A stretch of DNA of 64,000 bases. It comes from Bryobacteraceae bacterium. GTDB lineage: Bacteria > Acidobacteriota > Terriglobia > Bryobacterales > Bryobacteraceae. The position numbers and the translations under genes were made by a program. The stretch is taken from the NCBI GenBank assembly GCA_019187195.1, contig JABAQT010000022.1:34583-98582 (forward strand). Reading direction: 5' to 3'. Below the pieces are notes generated by a model that did not search any database, had not been told where the DNA came from, and saw only the letters and a program-made list of their open reading frames with translations. This document shows positions 51,018 through 59,905 of the stretch, piece by piece (positions within the stretch are counted from its first letter, which is position 1; every line of letters starts with the position of its first letter).

Positions 51018-52337
51018 ATGCTCTTCAACGACCCCAGCCCGCTCGAGGTCAAGATCCTCACCAGGCGTCTTGGCCTTCCCAATTCCGCTTCGATTGAAAC
51101 CAATCTCGCCAACGGCGGCTACAAGTCCTTCGAGAAGGCGCTCGAGATGACGCAGGACCAGATTATCCAGGAAGTGAAGGATTCGAACCTGCGCGGCCGC
51201 GGCGGAGCGGGGTTCCCCACGGGGATGAAGTGGGGATTCGTTCCGCGGCAATCGCCCAAACCGAAGTACATCGTGGTGAACGCGGACGAGAGCGAACCCG
51301 GCACATGCAAGGACCGGGTGCTGATTGAAAACGACCCGCACCTGCTGATCGAGGGGTGCCTCATCGCGGCGCAGGCGGTGGGAGCGAAAGCCGGCTATAT
51401 CTACGTGCGCGGGGAATACCGCTACCTGATCGGCATCCTCGACAAGGCGATTGGCGAAGCCTACGCGCGCGGCTACCTTGGAAAGAACATTCTCGGCCGT
51501 GGAGTGGATTTCGATCTCTACACGCACACCGGCGCCGGAGCCTACGAGTGCGGCGAGGAATCCGCGCTGCTCGAATCGCTCGAAGGCAAGCGCGGACAGC
51601 CGCGCATCCGTCCGCCGTTTCCCGCTGTCGCCGGGCTCTATCAATGCCCCACGGTTTTGAACAATGTCGAGACGTACTGCGCCGTGCCGTCCATCATCGA
51701 GATGGGCGGAAAGGCGTGGGCCGCCCTGGGCATTCCAAAAGCCGGCGGCACCAAGCTCACCTGCCTCACCGGGCATGTGAACAGGACCGGCGTTTATGAG
51801 CTCCCACTCGGCTTTCCCGTGGAAAAGATGATCAATGAAGTGGGCGGCGGCATTCGCGGCGGTAAGAAGATGAAGGCGTTTATCCCCGGCGGCTCCTCAT
51901 GCCCTGTGTTGACCGGCGAGGAGGCATGGCCACTGACGATGGATTACGATTCGATGGCGAAGGCCGGAACGATGCTCGGCTCGGGCGGCGTGATCATCAT
52001 GGACGAGGATACGGATATGGTGAAGGCCGCGCTGCGCATCATGCACTTTTACGCGCATGAAAGCTGCGGGTGGTGCATCCCCTGCCGCGAGGGGACGGCG
52101 TGGTTGAAGAAACTGCTGACGCGGCTCAACGAAGGCGTGGGCACGGCGAAGGACGTCGACCTTGTGGGCGACCTTGCCGACAACATGCTGGGCAAGACGT
52201 TCTGTCCGCTGGGCGATGCGGCGGCGCTCCCCACGGCGTCCATTGTGCGCAAGTTCCGGCATGAATTTGAAGCGAAACTGGCCAGGGCGCAGGCGGCGGT
52301 TCCCGGCATGGCCAACAATCCTTTCGCGATTGTCTGA
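51018..52337 (+). CDS. nuoF: NADH-quinone oxidoreductase subunit F
   Basis: A 439-residue subunit (51 kDa type) carrying FMN, the NADH site and cluster N3. Motifs: GRGGAGFPTGMKWGFVPR and ADESEPGTCKDR (FMN/NADH site), GAGAYECGEESALLESLEGK, and the 4Fe-4S ligands in ESCGWCIPCREG plus the distal Cys in KTFCPLGDAA. It accepts hydride from NADH and passes electrons to the Fe-S chain. Gene spacing to nuoE is 6 bp and to nuoG 24 bp. Confidence 0.96.
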   Translation: MLFNDPSPLEVKILTRRLGLPNSASIETNLANGGYKSFEKALEMTQDQIIQEVKDSNLRGRGGAGFPTGMKWGFVPRQSPKPKYIVVNADESEPGTCKDRVLIENDPHLLIEGCLIAAQAVGAKAGYIYVRGEYRYLIGILDKAIGEAYARGYLGKNILGRGVDFDLYTHTGAGAYECGEESALLESLEGKRGQPRIRPPFPAVAGLYQCPTVLNNVETYCAVPSIIEMGGKAWAALGIPKAGGTKLTCLTGHVNRTGVYELPLGFPVEKMINEVGGGIRGGKKMKAFIPGGSSCPVLTGEEAWPLTMDYDSMAKAGTMLGSGGVIIMDEDTDMVKAALRIMHFYAHESCGWCIPCREGTAWLKKLLTRLNEGVGTAKDVDLVGDLADNMLGKTFCPLGDAAALPTASIVRKFRHEFEAKLARAQAAVPGMANNPFAIV

Positions 52338-52361
52338 CGCTTGGGAGAAACGGTGGTGTGA

Positions 52362-54443
52362 ATGGCTGATCTTGTCAACCTAACAATCAACGGCCGGGCC
52401 ATCCAGACGCCGGCGGGAACGCTGGTGATCGACGCGGCGAAAAAAGCGGGGATTGAAATTCCCGCCTTCTGTTACTACGAAGGCTATTCGCTGCAGGCGG
52501 CCTGCCGGATGTGTCTGGTGGAAGTGGAAAAGATGCCGAAGCTGCAGGCGGCCTGCACGCTCCCGGCCGGTGAAGGGATGGTCGTGCGGACCGAATCGGA
52601 ACCGGTGGTGAAGACGCGCAAGTCGATGCTCGAGTTCCTGCTGGCGAACCATCCACTCGATTGTCCGGTGTGCGACAAGGGCGGCGAGTGCGAACTGCAG
52701 GACATGTCCTTCCGCTACGGGGTGGGCGAGAGCCGGTTCACGGAGATGAAGCACCACGTGGACGAAAAGCAGTGGTCGCCCGTGGTCTTTTATGACGGCC
52801 CGCGCTGCATCCTCTGCTACCGCTGCGTGCGCGTGTGCAACGAAGGCATGGGCGTGAGCGCGCTGGGGGTGATCAACCGCGGCGAGCAATCCCTGATCAC
52901 GCCGAACTTCGAGGATCATCTTGAATGCGACGAGTGCGGCATGTGCATCGATATCTGCCCCGTGGGGGCGCTCACCAGCGGCACCTACCGCTACCGCACG
53001 CGGCCCTGGGAGATGAAGCATACCGGCACCATCTGCGCGTTCTGTTCGGATGGCTGCAAGACAACGTTGGGCACGCGCGGCCATGAGATCATCCGCGGCA
53101 ACAACCGGGACCGCAGTGGAATCAACGGGGAATTCCTCTGCATGAAGGGGCGCTACGCCTTCGATTTCATCGAACACCCCGAGCGGCTCACCTCGCCGCT
53201 GATGAAGGTGAACGGCAAACTCGAGCCGGTGAGTTGGGCAAAGGCGCTCGAAGCCGTCGCCAGGAAGTTCACCGAGGTGAAGACGCGCGGAGGCAGGTTC
53301 GGCATCGCCGCTTCCACCAAGACGACGAACGAAGAGAACTACTATCTGCAGAAGTTCGCAAGGCAGGGGCTGGGAACGAACAACATCGATCATCACCGCT
53401 CGGGCGACGTGGTGGCGCTCATCGACGCTCTCAACGGCCGCGCGGATGCGCTCGCCACCATGCAGGATGTGTACACGATGACGGCGTCGCTCGTCATCGC
53501 ATCCGACCTGGCGCAGGAGCACCCTCTCATTGCGTTCCAGTTGCGGGCCAACAACCGGCATCACCAAAGCAATACCTATACGGTGACGAAAGGTCCGGTT
53601 CGCGAGGATAAGTACGCGGCCGCCTCGATACGCTGTGAAGAGGGCGGGGAACTCGAGGCCGTGGCGGGGTTGCGCGAGCAGCTATCGAAAGAGAAAGAAC
53701 TCCTGGTAATCTTCGGCGGCGCCATTAAGGGCGAGGCGGTGGGGAAACTGGTGGCCTTCGGCGATTCGCTGGGCATCCCGGTGAAATATATCTGCCTGGT
53801 CGATTACTCGAATTCCCGCGGGGCGATGGACATGGGGCTGCTGCCCGATCTCGGCCCCGGCTACGAACCGGTGGATCAGCCGGGGATGACGCTGCCCGGG
53901 ATGATGGCCGCCAGCGACCTGGACGTGCTCTGGGTGGTGGGGTCGAATCCGCTGGCGCGCTATGAACTGGCCTCGCCAGGCGCCTTCGTGGTGGTGCAGG
54001 AAATGTTTCTCACCGAAACCGCCGCCCGCGCCGACATCGTCCTGCCGGCGTCGGCCGCCTATGAGAAGGCGGGCACGCTCACCAACGTCACCGGAGAATG
54101 CCAGAAACTCCACGCGGCCGGTCGAACCATGGGCGCCAAGCCCGATCTCGAGATTCTGGGACTGATCGCCAGGGAGATGGGGCTCAATCTCGGGATCTGG
54201 TCATCATCCAATGTTTTCGAGGAGATCCGGAAATCCGTTCGTGGGTATAATATTCCTTTGCCAATCATAGCTACCGGCCAGGCAGCGCAAACCAACCCCG
54301 TGAAGGGGGGAGTTCCGTTGAGGCCGCGTCCGGACCTGATTCAACCGGCGGGGAATACGCTGTTCACCTCGGGTTCGCTGGGGCGGTACTCGAAGAAGTT
54401 GACGTCGGTTATCGAGTATCCCGGCCAGCTATACCGGCCGTAA
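52362..54443 (+). CDS. nuoG: NADH-quinone oxidoreductase subunit G
   Basis: A 693-residue subunit. The N-terminal 2Fe-2S domain (IEIPAFCYYEGYSLQAACRM, CLVEVEKMPKLQAAC) is followed by the His-Cys3 cluster (HPLDCPVCDKGGECELQ) and ferredoxin-type motifs CILCYRCVRVC and CDECGMCIDICPVG. An additional CAFCSDGCKTT motif opens a molybdopterin oxidoreductase-like domain, which is long and intact but without evidence of a bound cofactor. It wires electrons from NuoEF toward NuoI and NuoB, which are missing from this operon. Length is shorter than E. coli NuoG but normal for many bacteria. Confidence 0.95.
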   Translation: MADLVNLTINGRAIQTPAGTLVIDAAKKAGIEIPAFCYYEGYSLQAACRMCLVEVEKMPKLQAACTLPAGEGMVVRTESEPVVKTRKSMLEFLLANHPLDCPVCDKGGECELQDMSFRYGVGESRFTEMKHHVDEKQWSPVVFYDGPRCILCYRCVRVCNEGMGVSALGVINRGEQSLITPNFEDHLECDECGMCIDICPVGALTSGTYRYRTRPWEMKHTGTICAFCSDGCKTTLGTRGHEIIRGNNRDRSGINGEFLCMKGRYAFDFIEHPERLTSPLMKVNGKLEPVSWAKALEAVARKFTEVKTRGGRFGIAASTKTTNEENYYLQKFARQGLGTNNIDHHRSGDVVALIDALNGRADALATMQDVYTMTASLVIASDLAQEHPLIAFQLRANNRHHQSNTYTVTKGPVREDKYAAASIRCEEGGELEAVAGLREQLSKEKELLVIFGGAIKGEAVGKLVAFGDSLGIPVKYICLVDYSNSRGAMDMGLLPDLGPGYEPVDQPGMTLPGMMAASDLDVLWVVGSNPLARYELASPGAFVVVQEMFLTETAARADIVLPASAAYEKAGTLTNVTGECQKLHAAGRTMGAKPDLEILGLIAREMGLNLGIWSSSNVFEEIRKSVRGYNIPLPIIATGQAAQTNPVKGGVPLRPRPDLIQPAGNTLFTSGSLGRYSKKLTSVIEYPGQLYRP

Positions 54444-54456
54444 CGCGGAATTCGAA

Positions 54457-55677
54457 ATGGAATTCATCATCATCAGCCTAGTGAAGGCCGCACTGGTGGC
54501 CGCCGTATTGCTCACGCTCGCCGCCTACCTGGTGTGGATTGAACGGAAGGTCCTGGCGCACATCCAGTTGCGCGTGGGGCCCTATCGTGTCGGTCCCAAC
54601 GGGCTTCTTCAGCCGCTTGCGGACCTTGTCAAACTGGTCACCAAGGAGGGCGTCATGCCCGCCCAGGTGAACCGGTTCTACTACCTGCTGGCTCCCTTTC
54701 TGGCGGTGGCTCTGGCCCTGGTCTCCATCTCCGTCATCCCCTTCGGAACCGAGATCGAGGTCTTCGGAATCAAGACGTACATGGGGCTGGCCGACGTCAA
54801 CATCGGGCTGCTCGTAATTCTGGCGATTTCGGCCGTCAGCGTCTACGCCATCGCCCTTGGCGGATGGGCTTCCAACAACAAGTACGCGCTGCTTGGAGGG
54901 CTGCGGAGCGCGGCGCAGATGATCAGCTACGAGTTGCCGATGTCGCTCGCCATCGCCTCGCCGCTGTTGCTGGCGAACACCCTGAGCCTGAGGGAGGTAG
55001 CCGAGGCGCAGGCCGGTTTCTATTTCGGCTTTCTGCCGAGGTGGCACATCTTTCAGATGCCGATGCCGCAATTGATCGCCTTCGCCGTCTTTCTCGTTGC
55101 CGGGTTCGCGGAGACCAACCGCGTGCCATTCGATCTTCCCGAAGCGGAAAACGAACTGGTCGCGGGCTTCCACACCGAATACAGCAGCACCTGTTTCGCG
55201 GCTTTCTTCACGGCCGAGTACGTGAACATGGTGACCATCTCCGCGCTGGCGACCCACCTGTTCCTGGGGGGCTGGAATCCGATTGTTCCCGAACCGGTCG
55301 CGGGACTCGTGCCGGTGTTCCTCTTTCTCGCGGCGGCCGCCGCGCTGTTTTTCCACGGTTTGAACAGTGTATCCACGCGGCCGTGGGACAAGTATTCTTT
55401 TCCGGTGGTTGGCGTGGTGGCGTTGGGGCTGGCGGGTATTTTCGCGCTGGCGTTCCTGCCGCTGCCGGGCCCGTTGGCCTCCATCGCCGCGGCGCTTCAT
55501 CCGCTGTTCTGGTTTTGCGCCAAGGTGGGCGTCATTCTGTTCCTGTTCATCTGGGTCCGCGGCACGCTGCCGCGGTTCCGCTTTGACCAGTTGATGAAGT
55601 TCGCCTGGACGTTCCTGTTTCCGGTCGCGATTGTGCAGTTGCTCGCCACGGCATTGATGGTGGCGCTGGTGAAATAA
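54457..55677 (+). CDS. nuoH: NADH-quinone oxidoreductase subunit H
   Basis: A 406-residue membrane subunit with about eight or nine helices. Diagnostic loops are WIERKVLAHIQLRVGPYRVG and GLLQPLADLVKLVTKEG near the N-terminus and AETNRVPFDLPEAENELVAG with GFHTEYSSTCFAAFF in the middle. The quinone passes through this subunit. No NuoI-like Fe-S domain is fused at either end: it has no CxxCxxCxxxCP motif. nuoJ follows only 5 bp later, exactly where nuoI is normally found. Confidence 0.95.
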   Translation: MEFIIISLVKAALVAAVLLTLAAYLVWIERKVLAHIQLRVGPYRVGPNGLLQPLADLVKLVTKEGVMPAQVNRFYYLLAPFLAVALALVSISVIPFGTEIEVFGIKTYMGLADVNIGLLVILAISAVSVYAIALGGWASNNKYALLGGLRSAAQMISYELPMSLAIASPLLLANTLSLREVAEAQAGFYFGFLPRWHIFQMPMPQLIAFAVFLVAGFAETNRVPFDLPEAENELVAGFHTEYSSTCFAAFFTAEYVNMVTISALATHLFLGGWNPIVPEPVAGLVPVFLFLAAAAALFFHGLNSVSTRPWDKYSFPVVGVVALGLAGIFALAFLPLPGPLASIAAALHPLFWFCAKVGVILFLFIWVRGTLPRFRFDQLMKFAWTFLFPVAIVQLLATALMVALVK

Positions 55678-55682
55678 GTTCC

Positions 55683-56180
55683 ATGGATGCGATTCTGTTT
55701 CTGCTGTTCGCGGCCATCGCGGTGGCCTGCGGAATCAACCTGGTGGTGCAGACCCACCCGATTTCGAGCGCCCTGTCGCTGATTGGCGTCATGGCGTCGC
55801 TGGCCGTTCTCTATCTGCTGCTCGGAGCCGAGTTCATGGCGGCGGCCCAGATGATTGTCTATGCCGGAGCCATCATGGTGTTGTTTGTCTTCACCATCAT
55901 GCTGCTCAACGCCGGCGCGGAGCACAAAAAGGGCAGATCGGTCATCGCCAGATTGTTGGGCGTGCCCGCGCTCATCGGGTTTCTGGGGCTGGTGAGCTTT
56001 CTCATTCAGTCACTGCTCCCGCGCAGCGAAGAGGTGAGGTTCGGCGCTTTCACCGGCGGCACCGCGCAGGCTATCGGAAAGAAGTTGTTCACCGGATACC
56101 TGCTGCCCTTCGAGGTTACCTCGGTGCTGATTCTGGTGGCGATACTCGGCGCGGTGGTGCTGGCCCGCAAGGAGATCTGA
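55683..56180 (+). CDS. nuoJ: NADH-quinone oxidoreductase subunit J
   Basis: A 165-residue membrane subunit with five predicted helices. Typical segments are HPISSALSLIGVMASLAVLY, LGAEFMAAAQMIVYAGAIMV and LFVFTIMLLNAG. It contributes to the proton-conducting membrane arm next to NuoK. ATG at 55683 lies 5 bp after nuoH; nuoK starts 3 bp after its stop. Length is normal. Confidence 0.93.
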   Translation: MDAILFLLFAAIAVACGINLVVQTHPISSALSLIGVMASLAVLYLLLGAEFMAAAQMIVYAGAIMVLFVFTIMLLNAGAEHKKGRSVIARLLGVPALIGFLGLVSFLIQSLLPRSEEVRFGAFTGGTAQAIGKKLFTGYLLPFEVTSVLILVAILGAVVLARKEI

Positions 56181-56183
56181 CCC

Positions 56184-56495
56184 ATGCCCACAACGGTCCC
56201 TTTGAACTGGTATCTGATTCTCAGCGCGATTCTCTTCGGGCTGGGAATCGCCGGATTCATCTTCCGGCGCAACATCATTACGGTGTTCATGTCCATTGAG
56301 CTGATGTTGAACGCGGTGAACCTGAGCTTCATCTCGTTCAGCTATCAATTGCGGCAGGTGGACGGACACATATTCTCGTTTTTTGTCATGGTGGTGGCGG
56401 CGGCCGAAGCCGCGGTCGGGCTGGCGATTATTCTCACGGTGTTCAAGAACCGCGCCACGCTCGCCATTGACGACGTGAGCTCGATGAAGAACTGA
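56184..56495 (+). CDS. nuoK: NADH-quinone oxidoreductase subunit K
   Basis: A 103-residue three-helix subunit homologous to MrpC. The conserved membrane glutamates are present in MSIELMLNAVNLSFISFS and VVAAAEAAVGLAIILTVFK. It belongs to the proton path between the quinone site and the antiporter-like subunits. It is tightly packed between nuoJ (3 bp) and nuoL (3 bp). Confidence 0.94.
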   Translation: MPTTVPLNWYLILSAILFGLGIAGFIFRRNIITVFMSIELMLNAVNLSFISFSYQLRQVDGHIFSFFVMVVAAAEAAVGLAIILTVFKNRATLAIDDVSSMKN

Positions 56496-56498
56496 TCC

Positions 56499-58355
56499 AT
56501 GCAACATCTCTGGCTGATTCCCTTACTGCCCCTCACCGGTTTTCTGATCAACGGCCTCTTCGGCAAGAGGCTGCCGAATTTTCTGGTCAGCCTTATCGCC
56601 GTGGTTTCGGTGGCGTTGAGCTTCGGATGGGTGTTGAAGACGCTATCGGCGCTCGGCCCGCTCGAGACAGCCTACGTCGAGCGTTACTACACGTGGTTCC
56701 AGAGCGGCGCGTTGAACGTCGGAGTGGACCTCGCCGTGGACCGCCTGACCGCGATCATGCTCCTGGTGGTGACCGGCGTGGGCTTGCTCATCCATATCTA
56801 CGCCATCGGCTACATGGCGCATGAAGGCGGCTACTACCGGTTCTTCTCGTACATGAACCTGTTCATGTTTTTCATGCTGACGCTCGTGCTCGGAGCCAAC
56901 TTCCTGCTGTTGTTTGTCGGCTGGGAAGGCGTCGGTTTGTGCAGCTATCTGCTGATCGGCTTCTACACTCTGAAAAAGAGCGCCGGCGACGCGGCCAAGA
57001 AGGCGTTCATCGTCAACCGCATCGGCGACTTCGGGTTCGCCCTGGCGATGTTTCTGGTGGTGGTGAACTTCGGCACCCTCGATTTCCAGAAAGTGTTTGA
57101 CGCCGCGCGCCCCATGCCGGTGGAGCAGAGCGCCGGATTGCTCACCGCCATCGCGCTGTTGCTCTTTGTCGGAGCGACGGGCAAGTCGGCGCAGGTTCCG
57201 TTGTACGTGTGGCTGCCGGACGCAATGGAAGGCCCCACCCCCGTCTCCGCCCTGATCCACGCCGCCACCATGGTGACCGCGGGCGTCTACATGACCGCCC
57301 GATCGGCGGTGATCTTTGAGCGCGCTCCGGTGGCGATGGACGTGGTTGCGGTGGTGGGCGTCATCACGGCGGCGATGGCGGCGACGATCGGCATCACGCA
57401 GTTCGACATCAAGAAGGTATTCGCTTACTCGACCGTTTCGCAGTTGGGCTACATGTTCATCGCCTGTGGCGTCGGCGCCTTTTCGGCGGGCGTCTATCAC
57501 CTGGTGACGCACGCCTTCTTCAAGGCCCTGCTCTTTCTTGGCGCGGGCAGCGTGATTCACGCCCTCGGCGGAGAGCAGGATTTGCGGCACATGGGCGGGC
57601 TGATGAAGAAGATACCCATCACCTTTGGAGTGCTCGCCTGCGCGTGGCTTGCCATCAGCGGGGTGCCGGGTTTCTCGGGTTTCTACTCGAAGGACGAGAT
57701 CCTCATGGCGGCGCATCACAGCTCTCCCTGGATCTACTGGGTGGGGGTGGTGACAGCGGGCATGACGGCGTTCTACGTTTCGCGCGCCATGTTTCTGTGT
57801 TTCTTCGGCAGCTACCGCGGGCATCACCATCCACATGAATCGCCGTTTGTAATGTGGGGTCCGCTCGCCGTGCTGGCCGTGCTTTCGGTAATCGGCGGAT
57901 GGTACTTCCAGGTGCCTCATTACCTGGCCCCGATGTTCCCGCTCGCCGAAGGCGCGCACGATGAAACTCTGGTCTATATATCCGTAGCCTTCGGATTCGG
58001 CGGCATCGCGCTCGCCTATCTGATGTACGTGGTGAGCCCGGGAATCCCGGATGCGATCTCGAATGCCCTGGGACCCATCTACCGCCTGGTCTACCGCAAG
58101 TACCTCGTGGACGAGTTGTATAACGCGGTGATCGTCTCGCCGCTGGTGAATGGATCGAGAACCGTCCTCTGGCGGTTCGTGGACGCCGGATTGATCGACG
58201 GCATCGTGAACGGGACGGCGACGCTGTCGCGAACCGTCGGCGGAATGCTCCGGCTGTTCCAGTCCGGCAGCATACGCAGCTACGCGGCATGGGTCACCGT
58301 GGGGTGCGTGGTGGTGCTGGTGGCGCTCGGCGTAATGGCGGGAGGTGCGCAGTGA
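56499..58355 (+). CDS. nuoL: NADH-quinone oxidoreductase subunit L
   Basis: A 618-residue antiporter-like subunit. Motifs: VGWEGVGLCSYLLIGFYTLK with the key Glu, FIVNRIGDFGFALAMFL, GKSAQVPLYVWLPDAMEGPT and PVSALIHAATMVTAGVYM with the conserved membrane Lys and His, and KKVFAYSTVSQLGYMFIACG. The C-terminal part contains the transverse helix region. It pumps protons at the distal end of the membrane arm. Its TGA overlaps the GTG start of nuoM. Confidence 0.96.
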   Translation: MQHLWLIPLLPLTGFLINGLFGKRLPNFLVSLIAVVSVALSFGWVLKTLSALGPLETAYVERYYTWFQSGALNVGVDLAVDRLTAIMLLVVTGVGLLIHIYAIGYMAHEGGYYRFFSYMNLFMFFMLTLVLGANFLLLFVGWEGVGLCSYLLIGFYTLKKSAGDAAKKAFIVNRIGDFGFALAMFLVVVNFGTLDFQKVFDAARPMPVEQSAGLLTAIALLLFVGATGKSAQVPLYVWLPDAMEGPTPVSALIHAATMVTAGVYMTARSAVIFERAPVAMDVVAVVGVITAAMAATIGITQFDIKKVFAYSTVSQLGYMFIACGVGAFSAGVYHLVTHAFFKALLFLGAGSVIHALGGEQDLRHMGGLMKKIPITFGVLACAWLAISGVPGFSGFYSKDEILMAAHHSSPWIYWVGVVTAGMTAFYVSRAMFLCFFGSYRGHHHPHESPFVMWGPLAVLAVLSVIGGWYFQVPHYLAPMFPLAEGAHDETLVYISVAFGFGGIALAYLMYVVSPGIPDAISNALGPIYRLVYRKYLVDELYNAVIVSPLVNGSRTVLWRFVDAGLIDGIVNGTATLSRTVGGMLRLFQSGSIRSYAAWVTVGCVVVLVALGVMAGGAQ

Positions 58356-59905
58356 ATCTGCTGAATCTGGTTCTGGCGCTTCCGCTCGCCGGCTTCCTGG
58401 TGACGCTGCTGTTGCCCAAGAACAACAGCCATGCGATCCGGCTGTTCTCGCTCGTCGTCTCGCTGGCGGTCTTCGTCCTCTCGCTCGGTCTGACGGCTCC
58501 CTTCCATGCGACCGGCAACGGCAACTGGTTTGTCACGGATGTGCCGTGGATTCAGAGCCCGGAGATCCGCTATCACGTGGGACTGGACGGCTTGAGCCTG
58601 TGGCTGGTGCTGCTGTCGACGCTGCTGACGCCGGTTTCGATCCTGGTGAGCTGGAAATACATCGACCGGCGGGTGAAGGAATTCTACGCCTTTCTACTGC
58701 TGCTCGAATTCGGGCTTATCGGCGTCTTCGTTGCCTGGGACCTCTTCCTGTTCTACGTATTCTGGGAAGTGAGCCTGGTGCCGATGTACTTCCTCATCGG
58801 CGTATGGGGTCATGAACGGCGAATCTACGCCGCCGTGAAGTTCTTTCTTTACACGATGGCCGGATCAGTGCTGATGCTGGCCGGGATCATCTTCCTTTAC
58901 AACAAAGCAGGCACGTTCGATTACGTAAATCTGGTGGACCTGCTGCAGCGCGGACGGCTGGTGCTGACTTCGCAGGAGCAGTTGCTGCTGTTCCTCGCCT
59001 TCTTCGTGGCGTTTGCCATCAAAGTGCCGCTGTTTCCGCTGCATACATGGCTGCCCGACGCGCACGTGGAAGCGCCCACGGCCGGTTCGATCATGCTGGC
59101 CGCCGTCATGCTGAAGATGGGCTGCTACGGCCTGGTGCGGTTCTGCCTGCCGATGTTTCCCCAGGCGGCTCACCAGTGCCAGAGTTGGATCGTGATCCTG
59201 GCGATCATCGGAATCATCTACGGCGCGCTGGTGGCGATGGTGCAGCCGAACATGAAGAAACTGGTGGCGTATTCATCGGTGAGCCACCTTGGTTTTGTCG
59301 TTCTGGGCGTGTTTTCGTTCAACCAGAACGGACTTGACGGCGCGGTTTATCAGATGTTGAACCACGGCATCTCGACGGGTGCGCTCTTCATGCTGGTGGG
59401 CTATCTTTACGAGCGCACGCACACGCTCGAGATCAAGGATTACGGCGGGGTGTCGACCCCGGCTCCGATGCTGGCGACAGTATTCCTGATCACCTTGCTG
59501 GCGAGCATCGGACTGCCCACGCTGAACAACTTCGTCGGCGAGTACCTCGTCCTGCAGGGATCGGCGGCCGTGAACTTCAACTGGACCGTCGCCGCGGCGG
59601 TGGGCGTGATCCTCTCGGCCTGCTACATGCTCTGGCTCTACCAGCGGGTCTTCGTGGGCGAGACCAACAAGGACCTCTCGCACCATCATCCCTTCCTCGA
59701 TCTGAACGGGCGGGAACTGGCGGCGGCGGTGCCCCTGCTGGCCCTGATGGTGTGGATGGGCGTTTACACGAAAACATTCCTGCCGGTGGTAAGCGCCGCC
59801 AACCAGCGCATCATCGAGCAGAGCAAGACCGGAGTGGAAACGCTGGTCGAGAAACAGGGCGGTAAGCGAATCGCCGAGTTGAGGGAGCTGATCCATGGCC
59901 GATAA
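58352..59905 (+). CDS. nuoM: NADH-quinone oxidoreductase subunit M
   Basis: A 517-residue antiporter-like subunit. The GTG at 58352 overlaps the nuoL stop codon (GTGA) and gives a normal first helix (NLLNLVLALPLAGFLVTLL); the frame is open further upstream without similarity. Motifs: VAWDLFLFYVFWEVSLVPMY with the conserved Glu, IKVPLFPLHTWLPDAHVEAP and TAGSIMLAAVMLKMGCYGLV with the membrane Lys residues, and NFVGEYLVLQGS. It is one of the three proton-pumping subunits. Its end overlaps nuoN by 11 nt. Confidence 0.95.
   Translation: MNLLNLVLALPLAGFLVTLLLPKNNSHAIRLFSLVVSLAVFVLSLGLTAPFHATGNGNWFVTDVPWIQSPEIRYHVGLDGLSLWLVLLSTLLTPVSILVSWKYIDRRVKEFYAFLLLLEFGLIGVFVAWDLFLFYVFWEVSLVPMYFLIGVWGHERRIYAAVKFFLYTMAGSVLMLAGIIFLYNKAGTFDYVNLVDLLQRGRLVLTSQEQLLLFLAFFVAFAIKVPLFPLHTWLPDAHVEAPTAGSIMLAAVMLKMGCYGLVRFCLPMFPQAAHQCQSWIVILAIIGIIYGALVAMVQPNMKKLVAYSSVSHLGFVVLGVFSFNQNGLDGAVYQMLNHGISTGALFMLVGYLYERTHTLEIKDYGGVSTPAPMLATVFLITLLASIGLPTLNNFVGEYLVLQGSAAVNFNWTVAAAVGVILSACYMLWLYQRVFVGETNKDLSHHHPFLDLNGRELAAAVPLLALMVWMGVYTKTFLPVVSAANQRIIEQSKTGVETLVEKQGGKRIAELRELIHGR

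Noticed and set aside
54457-55677. Possible nuoI domain hidden in nuoH or nuoG
   Set aside because: nuoH has no ferredoxin cysteine motif, and the ferredoxin motifs of nuoG are its own normal clusters.
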